Assembly (NCBI GenBank): GCA_001644045.1
Contig: LUUF01000035.1
Location: 1 to 64,000, forward strand
DNA: 64,000 nucleotides
Source of the DNA: Methylomonas methanica
Lineage (GTDB): Bacteria > Pseudomonadota > Gammaproteobacteria > Methylococcales > Methylomonadaceae
Direction of reading: 5' to 3'
The notes below the pieces were generated by a model. That model made no database searches. It had not been told where the DNA came from and saw only the letters and a list, made by a program, of their open reading frames with translations. Each line of letters starts with the position of its first letter. The first letter of the stretch is position 1. Of the stretch, positions 19,917 to 28,122 are shown piece after piece. Position numbers and translations under genes: made by a program.

Positions 19917-19972
19917 GATTCCTTGCCTTACTAAAGGCAAGGAATCGTCAGGCGATTGGCAACGCAATCGCC
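19917..19972. other. Two tandem perfect hairpins in the leader of the VPVPA-CTERM gene
   Basis: The first has a perfect 13-bp stem with a 4-nt loop (19917-19929 with 19934-19946). Four bases on is a perfect 8-bp stem with a 6-nt loop (19951-19958 with 19965-19972). Neither is followed by a T run. If transcription starts near 19992 on the minus strand, both fold in the 5' untranslated leader, 50-105 nt before the start codon. Confidence 0.6.
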
Positions 19973-20002
19973 CTTGCCCAACGATCCCCGTAGCCACTAC
20001 TT

Positions 20003-20018
20003 AGCAAAGTCCGGACCA
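20003..20018 (-). promoter_or_regulatory. Sigma-54-type promoter of the VPVPA-CTERM gene
   Basis: Read on the minus strand the site is TGGTCCGGACTTTGCT: TGG at -24, 10 nt to the GC of TTTGCT. The predicted leader is about 124 nt and includes the tandem hairpins. Confidence 0.62.
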
Positions 20019-20103
20019 CCTTATTCAAACCTTTAAAAATCATGCCCTAGACCGACCACCGCAACTCAAAAACAACTCAGAAAAGACGCTAATAAAATAA
20101 ACT

Positions 20104-20117
20104 ATGTTATCTGACAT
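20104..20117. promoter_or_regulatory. Candidate shared activator dyad between divergent sigma-54-type promoters
   Basis: ATGTTATCTGACAT is an imperfect palindrome lying 85 bp from one and 130 bp from the other of two divergent sigma-54-type sites. Its complement ATGTCAGATAACAT resembles the TGTCAWATGAC core seen upstream of both peroxidase genes. Confidence 0.4.
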
Positions 20118-20248
20118 GGCGATAATGCTGTATATGCCATGCACCCGCCTGCCCGACGAATACTGTCCGCGCTTAAACACCACACAGCCTTACTCACCTT
20201 CTTGCTAAGCCAGCGTACGCCAACCTATCCACCCGTAAAACCTTAAAT

Positions 20249-20264
20249 AGGTACAGTTCCTGCT
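20249..20264 (+). promoter_or_regulatory. Sigma-54-type promoter of the TlpA-DUF4266-DUF3570 cassette
   Basis: AGGTACAGTTCCTGCT has the GG-N10-GC spacing and a TGCT end. It is the weakest of the six sites at the -24 element. The predicted start lies about 28 nt upstream of the thioredoxin-like gene. Confidence 0.5.
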
Positions 20265-20303
20265 TATAAAAACCGATTCATATCCGCCCTTCCTTCACAC
20301 ACT

Positions 20304-20795
20304 ATGAATAAAACGCTTTTTTTCTTACCGCTACTATTGCTCGGTAGTTTTTTTGCAACCGCAGCGGAAGTGGGTCAAACCGCGCCAGCGTGCCCGGCCA
20401 TGTTGTCGGGAACCAACGTACCGGTAGACCCAAGCAATTACAAAGGCAAGGTGGTCTTACTGGATTTCTGGGCTACGTGGTGCCCTCCCTGCATAAAGTC
20501 CATGCCTTTTTTCAATGAACTGCACAAGGAGCTTGGCAAAGACGGTTTTGAGGTTGTAGCCGTCAATCTCGATGAAGATCGCGATACCGTTAGCCAGTTT
20601 TTAGCCGAGCATCAAGTGAATTATCCAATCGCCTTCGACCCGCAAGGCGAGTGCCCGAAAATATACGACGTTAAAGCGATGCCCTCTTCTTACCTGCTCG
20701 ACAAATCCGGAACAGTCAGAAAAATCCATTTAGGCTTCCACGATGGCGACCAGACGCTGTTAAGAGAGCAAATCAAAACTTTGCTTAGCCAGTAA
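20304..20795 (+). CDS. Exported TlpA/ResA-like thiol-disulfide oxidoreductase
   Basis: A 163-residue thioredoxin-fold protein with a signal peptide (LFFLPLLLLGSFFATAA) and the active site FWATWCPPCIKSMP, the CPPC of periplasmic reductases. The cis-proline region KAMPSSYLLDKSG is present. Two additional cysteines (APACPA and GECPK) may form another pair. It overlaps the next gene's first possible start and heads a cassette with a DUF4266 lipoprotein and a DUF3570 outer-membrane protein, an arrangement I have seen in other proteobacteria. It probably keeps cassette cysteines reduced or delivers reductant. Confidence 0.88.
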   Translation: MNKTLFFLPLLLLGSFFATAAEVGQTAPACPAMLSGTNVPVDPSNYKGKVVLLDFWATWCPPCIKSMPFFNELHKELGKDGFEVVAVNLDEDRDTVSQFLAEHQVNYPIAFDPQGECPKIYDVKAMPSSYLLDKSGTVRKIHLGFHDGDQTLLREQIKTLLSQ

Positions 20796-20812
20796 TGGCT
20801 TGCGGAACGACA

Positions 20813-21037
20813 ATGAACCAGCTGGAAAAGCTCGTTAAGCTGTTATTGATTTGCGGCATTTGCGGCCTGCAAGGATGCGCCGAGGTTTTACCCTGGGAAA
20901 GGGGGAATCTAGCCAAGAGAGATATGGCGCTGAATCCCAAGCCGAACTTGACTCATTTCCGTGACCACATTTTCACTAGCAAGGAAGCCTCTCAAGGCGG
21001 ACACAGCGGCAGCGGGGGCGGCTGTGGCTGCAACTAG
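20813..21037 (+). CDS. DUF4266 small lipoprotein
   Basis: A 74-residue lipoprotein with a signal sequence ending in the lipobox LQGC (residues 19-22). The body WERGNLAKRDMALNPKP is diagnostic of DUF4266, and the Gly/Cys tail GSGGGCGCN is also typical. I prefer the ATG at 20813 (GCGGAAC upstream); an ATG at 20795 overlapping the tlpA-like stop is also possible. The last codons overlap the start of the DUF3570 fusion gene, which implies translational coupling. The function is unknown; the two C-terminal cysteines could bind metal or serve as the thioredoxin-like protein's partner. Confidence 0.82.
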   Translation: MNQLEKLVKLLLICGICGLQGCAEVLPWERGNLAKRDMALNPKPNLTHFRDHIFTSKEASQGGHSGSGGGCGCN

Positions 21038-24000
21038 CGACAAGAACAAAGCGCTCGCCGCGTTAACGTCCGCCGCGCTGGCTCTGCCGGGCCTCCAAGC
21101 CCAGTGCGCGACACCGGCTACGCAAGCGGAAGCAAATTTTCAATACGGCCACTATCAGGAAAGCGACAATCGCATGTCGGTTGATGTCTACCACGCCGAC
21201 TTCACCGTACCCTATAAGGATAAGCTTGAGCTATCGTTTAGCATAGACAGGGACACCTACAGCGGGGCGACACCAGCATTCAGCATGCCGGCAGCCATGG
21301 CAAACCAGCTTAATTACGACGATGGCGTATTAAGCCTGGTGGATATTGTCTCGGCCGCTTCGGCTGGCGTTAGCGCGGCAACACTTACCACTCCAGCCGG
21401 ACTAAACAATTTTCAAGCCTTTAAGGATATTTACGATCCGGGACAGGCGCAAATTTTATCCACGATTAATGCACTTAAAGACCAGGCAGGATTGTCGATA
21501 GCACCATCGCCCAGCAACGGCACACTAAACTTCGACTCGATGAGCCAAGCTGCTTACGGCGGCCACGCCAATGCTGCCGCAACGGGTGTCTGCGCGGACT
21601 GCTATGCGGAGTCCGGGTTTGTGACAGGCGTGGTGAGCGACGCCAATCCAACCAACCATCTGCATCAGGAACTGAATGGCATTGCCGCAGACGGCGTCAC
21701 GCCTTTGTATCAAGTGGCTTATCACAACGACTCGGCAGGCATTTATATTCGCGCTCAAGATGGACAAGCGTTCGATTTAAAGTCCATGAGTTTTTCCGCA
21801 CCCTGGGGTGTGGCAAATGGAAATGTCAGAGCAGGCGCGTGGGAAATTTTAGGCTTCAGCCAGGCGCAGAACGTCAATTTATCCAGCGGGGACGGCACTA
21901 ACTACGCGACACGAGCAGCGTACAAAAGTGTTAACAACACCAACGCGGACAGTTTTAACGGGATCATGGTGCTTGGGAATGACTTTAAAAACATCTATGC
22001 GGTCTGGATTCATTTTGTCGGCGAGCCTGATTCATTTGTAACACCCGGACTTCCCTACAAAATGCGGCTGGATGACGTCAGTTATTCCCGGCTGGCTGGC
22101 GCCGACGCCGCGACAATTGCCCAATACAATCAGCAAGTCTCAGTCATCAATGCCATGCAGGCCAACTTGTTTCAACAATTGGTGATTGACGCGTATAGAA
22201 ACGTTCTTAATAGAATGATTCCACCGATGTCCTCCATCGTACAAAAATATCAGCAACAGCCGCTGGAAACCCGCACCATGCCGACCTTCAGCGGCAAATA
22301 TTATTTTGCCGACAATACCTTGGCGTTTTCCGGCGGCATGTCGGAAGAACCGGACTTCATCTCCAATTTCGGGTCGGTGACTTTAAGCCATGAATTCAAC
22401 AACAAATTAAGTACCGTATCCGCCGGTTACAATGTGTCCAGCAATCAAATTACGCGAAGCACCGACGCCGCCCATGGCTCAGCCGACCAACACACACATG
22501 GCGACAGCGACAACTCTCCCAACTATCAGGCGCTGAATGAGACCAGCGCCTCCCATGGCTTTAATCTGGGGTTTTCGCAAATCCTAAGCAAAAACACCTT
22601 GTTCCATTCGTCCGTCAGCTACACTCGGCAAAACGGCTATTTAAGTAACCCGTACAAATACGTGTACATCCGCGGCGAAGTGACACCGGAAGAATATTAT
22701 CAAATCTATCAAGGCTCTAACGGCGCGCCCATCGACTGGCATGCCATCACCAAACTGGAAATGGTTGGCACCGAACTGTTCCGGGAAGCCAGACCGGACC
22801 TACGCAATCAATGGTCTATTTCCAACCGCATCAACCAATACATTCCCTCGCTGGACGCCTCGATACATGTTGATTACCGTTTTTACGCGGACGACTGGGG
22901 AGTGAATTCGCATACCGTTGAGCTCAAATGGTATCAATCCTTGCCGATGGGCATTACCGTCACGCCGAGCTTTCGTTATTACTCGCAATCGCAAGCTGAA
23001 TTTTTTGCACCCTATTTTTTAGCGCCGCGCGCCGACGGGCATTATTCCAGCGATTTTCGCCTGGCGGATTTTGGCGCGTTGAGCGGCGGCATCACCTTCA
23101 GCAAACAATTCAATAAAGGGGTTACGCTGGATGCCGGCCTTGAGTATTACACACGGCAAAGCGGTTTGAAATTAGGCGGCGGTCTCGATAACAGTTACGC
23201 GGACTACAGCTATTACATGGTGCATGGCGGATTGAACGTCAATCTGTCCGCATTAAGTTCGCAGACCGGCGAACATGCCCATCACATGCATCATAACCAC
23301 GGCGCGCCGTTACCCGCCGGCGTTATGTTCGGCCATATGATGAACACCCCCGGCGAGCTGATGGTGGGTTATCGCTACGCCTATACCAATCAAACGGGCG
23401 GCATGCAATATGGTTCCGGCACCGTGGGCGACGCATCGCTATTGAACGAGGCCTGCGGCAATTACCAGTGCGCCTCGCGCCCCAGCGAAATGAGCATGAA
23501 TATGCACATGCTGGATATCATGTATGCGCCCACCGATTGGCTGAATTTAATGCTGATGCCGCAAATCATGGACATGAAAATGTCGCTATCGAACATTCCC
23601 GGCTCCACGGCTACCAATGAACATGGTAACGGCCATAGCAGCGGAGGCCTGGGCGATACCATTATGACCGCCACGTTCAAGACCTTCGATACCCCCAACC
23701 ATCACCTGCATGTAGGGCTTGGCGTCAGCGCCCCCACCGGCAGTAACGACGTGACCGTGGATGGTCAAGACTCCCTGACCAGCCAAGTCCAGGATTACGG
23801 TATGCAGCTTGGTAGCGGCACCTGGGATTTCAGACCCAGCTTGACCTATACCGGTCAATTTGCAGACTGGTCTTGGGGTGCACAAATGAGCGGCATCAAA
23901 CGCCTGCAGAATAGAAATCGCGCGGGTTATGCCTTGGGCGATGCATTCCAATCCACCGCATGGGGCAGTTACAAAGTATTGGATTGGCTTGCAACATCGG

Positions 24001-24263
24001 TTCGCGGCATTTATTCGGAACAAGGCGCGCTTAAAGGTCAATTCAACCGCAGTCACTCGCTGAACTCGACAGTGGACTACACCGGCAACTATGGCGGACG
24101 CTTTTGGGACGTCGGCTTGGGTTTGAACGCCACTCTTTCGGACGGCCCGCTAGCGGGCCACAATTTCAGCATCGAGTGGCTGCAACCGATTGCTGACGAT
24201 TTCAATGGGCACCAACTGGACAGAGAAGGCACCTTGAATGCGACTTGGACTTTCGGCTTTTAA
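21024..24263 (+). CDS. DUF3570 outer-membrane protein fused to a PEP-CTERM-type domain and a second Met/His-rich barrel
   Basis: A 1079-residue fusion. Residues 8-27 are a signal-like segment (ALAALTSAALALPGLQAQ). Residues 28-105 and about 415-745 match DUF3570, a beta-barrel family found beside DUF4266. Residues 167-354 are an inserted domain about 72% identical to the neighbouring VPVPA-CTERM protein. Residues 750-760 are His-rich (EHAHHMHHNH). Residues ~765-1079 form a second barrel of a 'transporter-like' type with 10 Met in 31 residues (823-853). I chose the GTG at 21024 (GGGGGCG upstream, 14-nt overlap with DUF4266). A role in surface redox or metal handling is inference. Confidence 0.82.
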   Translation: MAATSDKNKALAALTSAALALPGLQAQCATPATQAEANFQYGHYQESDNRMSVDVYHADFTVPYKDKLELSFSIDRDTYSGATPAFSMPAAMANQLNYDDGVLSLVDIVSAASAGVSAATLTTPAGLNNFQAFKDIYDPGQAQILSTINALKDQAGLSIAPSPSNGTLNFDSMSQAAYGGHANAAATGVCADCYAESGFVTGVVSDANPTNHLHQELNGIAADGVTPLYQVAYHNDSAGIYIRAQDGQAFDLKSMSFSAPWGVANGNVRAGAWEILGFSQAQNVNLSSGDGTNYATRAAYKSVNNTNADSFNGIMVLGNDFKNIYAVWIHFVGEPDSFVTPGLPYKMRLDDVSYSRLAGADAATIAQYNQQVSVINAMQANLFQQLVIDAYRNVLNRMIPPMSSIVQKYQQQPLETRTMPTFSGKYYFADNTLAFSGGMSEEPDFISNFGSVTLSHEFNNKLSTVSAGYNVSSNQITRSTDAAHGSADQHTHGDSDNSPNYQALNETSASHGFNLGFSQILSKNTLFHSSVSYTRQNGYLSNPYKYVYIRGEVTPEEYYQIYQGSNGAPIDWHAITKLEMVGTELFREARPDLRNQWSISNRINQYIPSLDASIHVDYRFYADDWGVNSHTVELKWYQSLPMGITVTPSFRYYSQSQAEFFAPYFLAPRADGHYSSDFRLADFGALSGGITFSKQFNKGVTLDAGLEYYTRQSGLKLGGGLDNSYADYSYYMVHGGLNVNLSALSSQTGEHAHHMHHNHGAPLPAGVMFGHMMNTPGELMVGYRYAYTNQTGGMQYGSGTVGDASLLNEACGNYQCASRPSEMSMNMHMLDIMYAPTDWLNLMLMPQIMDMKMSLSNIPGSTATNEHGNGHSSGGLGDTIMTATFKTFDTPNHHLHVGLGVSAPTGSNDVTVDGQDSLTSQVQDYGMQLGSGTWDFRPSLTYTGQFADWSWGAQMSGIKRLQNRNRAGYALGDAFQSTAWGSYKVLDWLATSVRGIYSEQGALKGQFNRSHSLNSTVDYTGNYGGRFWDVGLGLNATLSDGPLAGHNFSIEWLQPIADDFNGHQLDREGTLNATWTFGF
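21522..22085 (+). repeat. Inserted domain, diverged copy of the body of the 19110-19868 gene
   Basis: The 188 codons encode a sequence that aligns without gaps to the neighbouring PEP-CTERM protein with about 53 differences. Both share YGGHAN, TGVCADCYAESGF, SDANPTNHLHQEL and GEPDSFVT. The copies are in opposite orientation around the divergent promoter region. The fusion copy lacks the VPVPA tail and the signal peptide, as expected for a domain inserted into an outer-membrane protein. Confidence 0.85.
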
Positions 24264-24687
24264 CTGTGCCACCCCGACTGGAGCCATTTTTATTCTCCAA
24301 GTCATGATTGCCGCCCATATTAGTCGCCATAAATAGCATAACGCTCCGCGAGTCGGTTAGTTTGCCGGAACACTGTTTCGCGATAGTCTGAATATCGCGC
24401 CGATTAAAATTAAGCCATTTCACACAAACTGCGGCATATCGCGCACCCTGCCTAGAACAAGACGATTAATTCCTTTAATTTCATAAAGTTATGCATGGCA
24501 CAGTATATGCTTTAAGCAAGATGTGTCTACATAAATTCAGGCACACGCCTTAGAAGACATAAGTGATAGTCGTTGTTAGTTTGCTCCGAAACCTGCTTCA
24601 GCGCCGCAATCCTTTCTTCTAGTTGTATCCCAGGCCGACCCCTCCCCCCTTTCACGTCGGCTAACATATATTCTTGCGAGGAATTAC
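24264..24687. other. Gene-free region holding the promoter of the next PEP-CTERM gene
   Basis: There is no convincing reading frame in 424 bp. It contains a sigma-54-type promoter at 24496-24511 and, 70 bp upstream of it, AAGCCATTTCACAC (24412-24425), whose complement is a weak match to the activator dyad of the neighbouring promoters. No clear terminator for the fusion gene was seen. A ribosome binding site GAGGAA precedes the next ATG. Confidence 0.5.
24496..24511 (+). promoter_or_regulatory. Sigma-54-type promoter of the 24688 PEP-CTERM gene
   Basis: TGGCACAGTATATGCT has a perfect TGGCAC -24 element, the 10-nt GG-GC spacing and TGCT at -12. The predicted leader is about 165 nt. Confidence 0.68.
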
Positions 24688-25689
24688 ATGCTAAAAACCA
24701 AGTTATCTCAGGCCATTGCTTTTGCCGTGACGGGCGTCACCATTACCGCTGTTTCCACTTCAGACGCCGCTGCCGCCGCGACTGTCTCGTATAACGCGTT
24801 CAACCATGACCGCTCCGCGCCTAACGCATTGGTGTCGGGCGGCAACGGAACGGATGGTTGGATGAGAACCGGCACCAATGCCTGCGGTTCGGCCGGCAGC
24901 ACCTGCGGCAATGGACCCACCACCAGCAACAATCCTACAAAAGTCACCTCGGGAGGAGCGGGAAATGTGGCCGTGCCCTGGGTTGGTAACGACGCACGTA
25001 CCGATGCGAACTTCAACTATACCGGCACACAGACATTAAACTGGACTGCGGTAATCGGCGCCGGCGAAACCGCGGTAGTATCGAGATTGGACTCCAACAC
25101 CCGCTACGGCGGCACCGTCCTTGCGGACGGCACCACGTTCAACTATGCGGATATTGATACCGCAAAAGGCGCATGGCATGACGGCGCCAGCGACGGCTGG
25201 AAACACGATACCGACATCGGTTTGTTCAAGTCCAACGTCACTCAAACCGTCACCCTTTCGATCTCCAGCCTGCTGGGTAATGGTACTCTTAACGAAACTC
25301 CGGATTATGGTTTTACTGTTTTTGAAGGCAAAAATACCGGAACCGCCAACTATTCTCACCACGGCGCCTGGCATTCGATAGACCCGGCCAGCGCGCAAGC
25401 CGTAGGCAATAACGCCACCCAAATTACCGACCCCAACCCATTTGGCGGCAGCGGACTCACGGCGCTGATACTGGATGACGTTATCGGTAATAGCGCCACA
25501 TTTACCGCCGAGGCCGGCAAGATTTACACCATCATGCTGGGCGGCTTTCAGGGCGGCGACTGGATCGAAACCCGCAACGACTATCAATTGACGATTGCGG
25601 CCGTTCCCGTTCCCGGCGCGGTATGGTTGTTTGGTAGCGCTTTGACGGGCTTTATTGGTTTGCAACGCCATAAACGCTCACTTGCATAA
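24688..25689 (+). CDS. PEP-CTERM (VPVPGAVWLFGSALTG) exported protein
   Basis: A 333-residue exported protein with a signal peptide (SQAIAFAVTGVTITAVSTSDAAA), a Gly/Asn/Thr-rich beta body with a cysteine pair (NACGSAGSTCGNG), and the sorting tail VPVPGAVWLFGSALTGFIGLQRHKR. The internal sequence is not similar to the other four sorted proteins by eye. GAGGAATTAC precedes the ATG. Probably a matrix or surface protein; the specific function is unknown. Confidence 0.86.
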   Translation: MLKTKLSQAIAFAVTGVTITAVSTSDAAAAATVSYNAFNHDRSAPNALVSGGNGTDGWMRTGTNACGSAGSTCGNGPTTSNNPTKVTSGGAGNVAVPWVGNDARTDANFNYTGTQTLNWTAVIGAGETAVVSRLDSNTRYGGTVLADGTTFNYADIDTAKGAWHDGASDGWKHDTDIGLFKSNVTQTVTLSISSLLGNGTLNETPDYGFTVFEGKNTGTANYSHHGAWHSIDPASAQAVGNNATQITDPNPFGGSGLTALILDDVIGNSATFTAEAGKIYTIMLGGFQGGDWIETRNDYQLTIAAVPVPGAVWLFGSALTGFIGLQRHKRSLA

Positions 25690-25937
25690 CACTCAAAGCC
25701 ACTAAGCCATAGCAACCTGTTCGGCCCATGCTCGGCCGAGCAGGTCTGTTTCCTCGAAAATCATGTATTACCAATGGACACCGGACTCAATTTTCCTTAG
25801 CTATTCTGCCTAAATGAGATTCTCTCCGACTTCTAAAATAAAATAGCAAAAACAATTGGAACTGGCATTCGCCCGACTTCAACCGACTCCATACACATTC
25901 CTTTTTTTAAAGCTTGAATTAGCACACCATACTCACC

Positions 25938-27467
25938 ATGACCCCATTCATGCAACTCGGCCAGGCCGCCGTCCAACAAAAGAATTTCGACGAAGCGGTG
26001 GCATGGTTTACCAAGGCAGCCGAGGATAGCCCTAAAGATCCGCAGACCAAGGCCTGCCTGGGACAATCGCTATGCTGGTTGGGGAAGCGCGAGGAAGGCT
26101 TGGCCCATTTGCATCAGTCCGGGCAACTGATTTTAAAAAAGTCCCGTAAAAGCCGCGATATTGGTCTGGCTCTGGATATGGTCGATCAATTGCAGTATTG
26201 GAACGATTTTCCCGGTGCGTTGGAGATATGCAAACAGGCCGTGCAAATTAATCCGGGGCAATTGCGCGGCTATCAATTGCTGGCCTTGACCTATTCTCGT
26301 TTAAATCAGAAAAAATCCGCTCTTGCTGCCGGTAGACAAGCATTGAAACTGGCGCCGAACAGCGCAGTACTGTCCATTCTGCTGGCGACCCTGGAAGCCG
26401 CCGACGGCCTTAGCCAGGAAGCCAGACAACGCTTGGAAAAAGTATTACAAAACCCCTTGCTGACTGCGGAAGAACGGTTCCGAGCCAATAAAGAGCTGGC
26501 TCGCATCCTGGACAAGCTCGGTGAATACGATCGGGTCTTCGCGAATTTGCATGCCGCTGCCGAGATAGCGCCGCGTCTGCCGGAAGTAAAACGCCAGGAC
26601 GCCGGTTTGGTTCCCAAGATGCTGGAACACTATAAAACCGAATTCGACCGCGAATTACTTGGCCGCTGGGCTAATACCGACTTTCCGGCAGATCAACCCG
26701 CCCCGGTTTTTCTGCTGGGCTTTATGCGCACCGGCACCACGCTGACCCAGGAAGTACTGGCCGCCCACCCGGAAATTTTTGTCGCGGACGAAACCGATCT
26801 GATCGTCTCGGTGGCGAAGGAATTGAACCGGCTTTCGAATGGCCAAGGTAGTCTCGCCGAGCAACTGCGAAAACTCGATTTAGCCGGCGTATTGCATTTA
26901 CGCGCATTTTACTGGCACCGGGCGCGCGCCTTGTATGGCGATAAGACCGGGACCCGGTTATTGCTGGATAAAACCACCATGAACACCATCGATCTTGGCT
27001 TGATCAACTGCATTTTCCCGGACGCCAAACTGGTGTTTTTGCTGCGCGATCCGCGCGACGTTTGCTTGAGTTGCTTCATGCAAACCATGTTGCCGACGCC
27101 ATCAACCGTGCAATTGTTAAGCTGGGAAAGCACCGCCCGGTTTTATGCGCAAGTCATGGACTGGTGGCTGACTATCAGATCCAAACTAACAATGAGTTTT
27201 ATCGAGTTTCGATACGAGGACGCGGTATTCAATTTCGAACCGGCGTTCCGCAAGGTGTTTGATTTTCTTGATCTGGACTGGAATCCGGCGGTCGCCGAAT
27301 TCCATAAAAAAGCGGCCGGCAAATACATCGCCAGCCCCAGTTTTAGCCAAGTCGCGCAACCTTTATATTCATCATCGGTTGGCCGCTGGCGCCATTATCG
27401 GGCGGAGTACGCAGCCATCCTGCCTGAATTGCAAACCTATATAGACGAGTTTGGTTACGAGAATTAG
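25938..27467 (+). CDS. TPR-containing sulfotransferase family protein
   Basis: A 509-residue cytoplasmic protein. Residues 1-230 are tetratricopeptide-type helices (AVQQKNFDEAVAWFTKAAEDSPKD and similar units). The rest is a PAPS-dependent sulfotransferase fold: the 5'-phosphosulfate loop is FLLGFMRTGTTLTQEVL, the 3'-phosphate motif is VFLLRDPRDVCLSCF, and GRWRHY lies near the end. Proteins with this architecture often lie near exported polysaccharide or PEP-CTERM genes; the acceptor here is unknown. The ribosome binding site is weak. Confidence 0.87.
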   Translation: MTPFMQLGQAAVQQKNFDEAVAWFTKAAEDSPKDPQTKACLGQSLCWLGKREEGLAHLHQSGQLILKKSRKSRDIGLALDMVDQLQYWNDFPGALEICKQAVQINPGQLRGYQLLALTYSRLNQKKSALAAGRQALKLAPNSAVLSILLATLEAADGLSQEARQRLEKVLQNPLLTAEERFRANKELARILDKLGEYDRVFANLHAAAEIAPRLPEVKRQDAGLVPKMLEHYKTEFDRELLGRWANTDFPADQPAPVFLLGFMRTGTTLTQEVLAAHPEIFVADETDLIVSVAKELNRLSNGQGSLAEQLRKLDLAGVLHLRAFYWHRARALYGDKTGTRLLLDKTTMNTIDLGLINCIFPDAKLVFLLRDPRDVCLSCFMQTMLPTPSTVQLLSWESTARFYAQVMDWWLTIRSKLTMSFIEFRYEDAVFNFEPAFRKVFDFLDLDWNPAVAEFHKKAAGKYIASPSFSQVAQPLYSSSVGRWRHYRAEYAAILPELQTYIDEFGYEN

Positions 27468-27787
27468 CCATCTAAGGCTGAATGACCAGATTCACGCCAC
27501 CAAACGAGACTAGCTACCGTATTTCCCGGCCATAAACCGGGAATACTCGCTTCACACCAAAGGCAAATGCTTTTGCCTCAAGCCACTCAGTCCGCCCGCA
27601 GAAACCCGATAATCTGAAATTACGGGAAATCCCCTAATTTCTGGTACGGAAAAAGTATAAAACTTGCTTCCCAAGCGAATCCGCACACAAAAACCGGAAT
27701 ATTCATGCAGGATTTAAATATTTCTTTAACAAAAAGACTGTTTGCCGAAAGTCCACATCGTTTTACCCGTTGGCAATCTAATTAAAT

Positions 27788-27801
27788 GTGTCATATGACG
27801 C
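27788..27801 (+). promoter_or_regulatory. Candidate upstream activator dyad
   Basis: GTGTCATATGACGC contains a perfect 10-bp palindrome, GTCATATGAC. It lies 170 bp upstream of a sigma-54-type promoter and matches the dyad upstream of the long peroxidase gene at 12 of 14 positions. Confidence 0.42.
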
Positions 27802-27970
27802 AAGCATAAGGCATATCACCTATTTGCCTGCAGGCTAAAAATTGACTTATCAAAATAATCGTCTAGCGCCCCTCATACGCTTATTCCCAACCGATAAAAC
27901 CAAAACAGAAAAAACACTAATAAATTGATTTATATACTATTTTTTAATTAACCGCCTACAAAACACAATC

Positions 27971-27986
27971 AGGCATAGCTATTGCT
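27971..27986 (+). promoter_or_regulatory. Sigma-54-type promoter of the second di-haem peroxidase gene
   Basis: AGGCATAGCTATTGCT has GG-N10-GC spacing and an ideal TTGCT -12 element. The expected leader is about 125 nt. Confidence 0.62.
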
Positions 27987-28122
27987 GATGCGATGGGGAT
28001 GCCGCGCTGGAACACAATTCAATTGGTTACCATGATCAGAAACATCCGGAACCGTGCTTTCTATCAAATCCCGTCGTTGTCCGCCGCATCAGCCTTATTT
28101 AGCTCAACCCAGGATTATAAGC

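Larger units (their letters stand above)
27468..28122. other. 655-bp gene-free region with hairpins and regulatory sites
   Basis: No believable gene. Two hairpins near the sulfotransferase end (27519-27546 and AGGCAAA/TTTGCCT at 27561-27578) may terminate transcription. Farther on are the dyad GTGTCATATGACGC (27788-27801) and a sigma-54-type promoter (27971-27986). The rest is AT-rich. Confidence 0.5.

Noticed and set aside
19957-19972. Another GG-N10-GC spacing on the minus strand near the tandem hairpins
   Set aside because: It lies inside the second hairpin stem, ends in GCC in place of GCT, and the better site at 20003-20018 serves the same gene.
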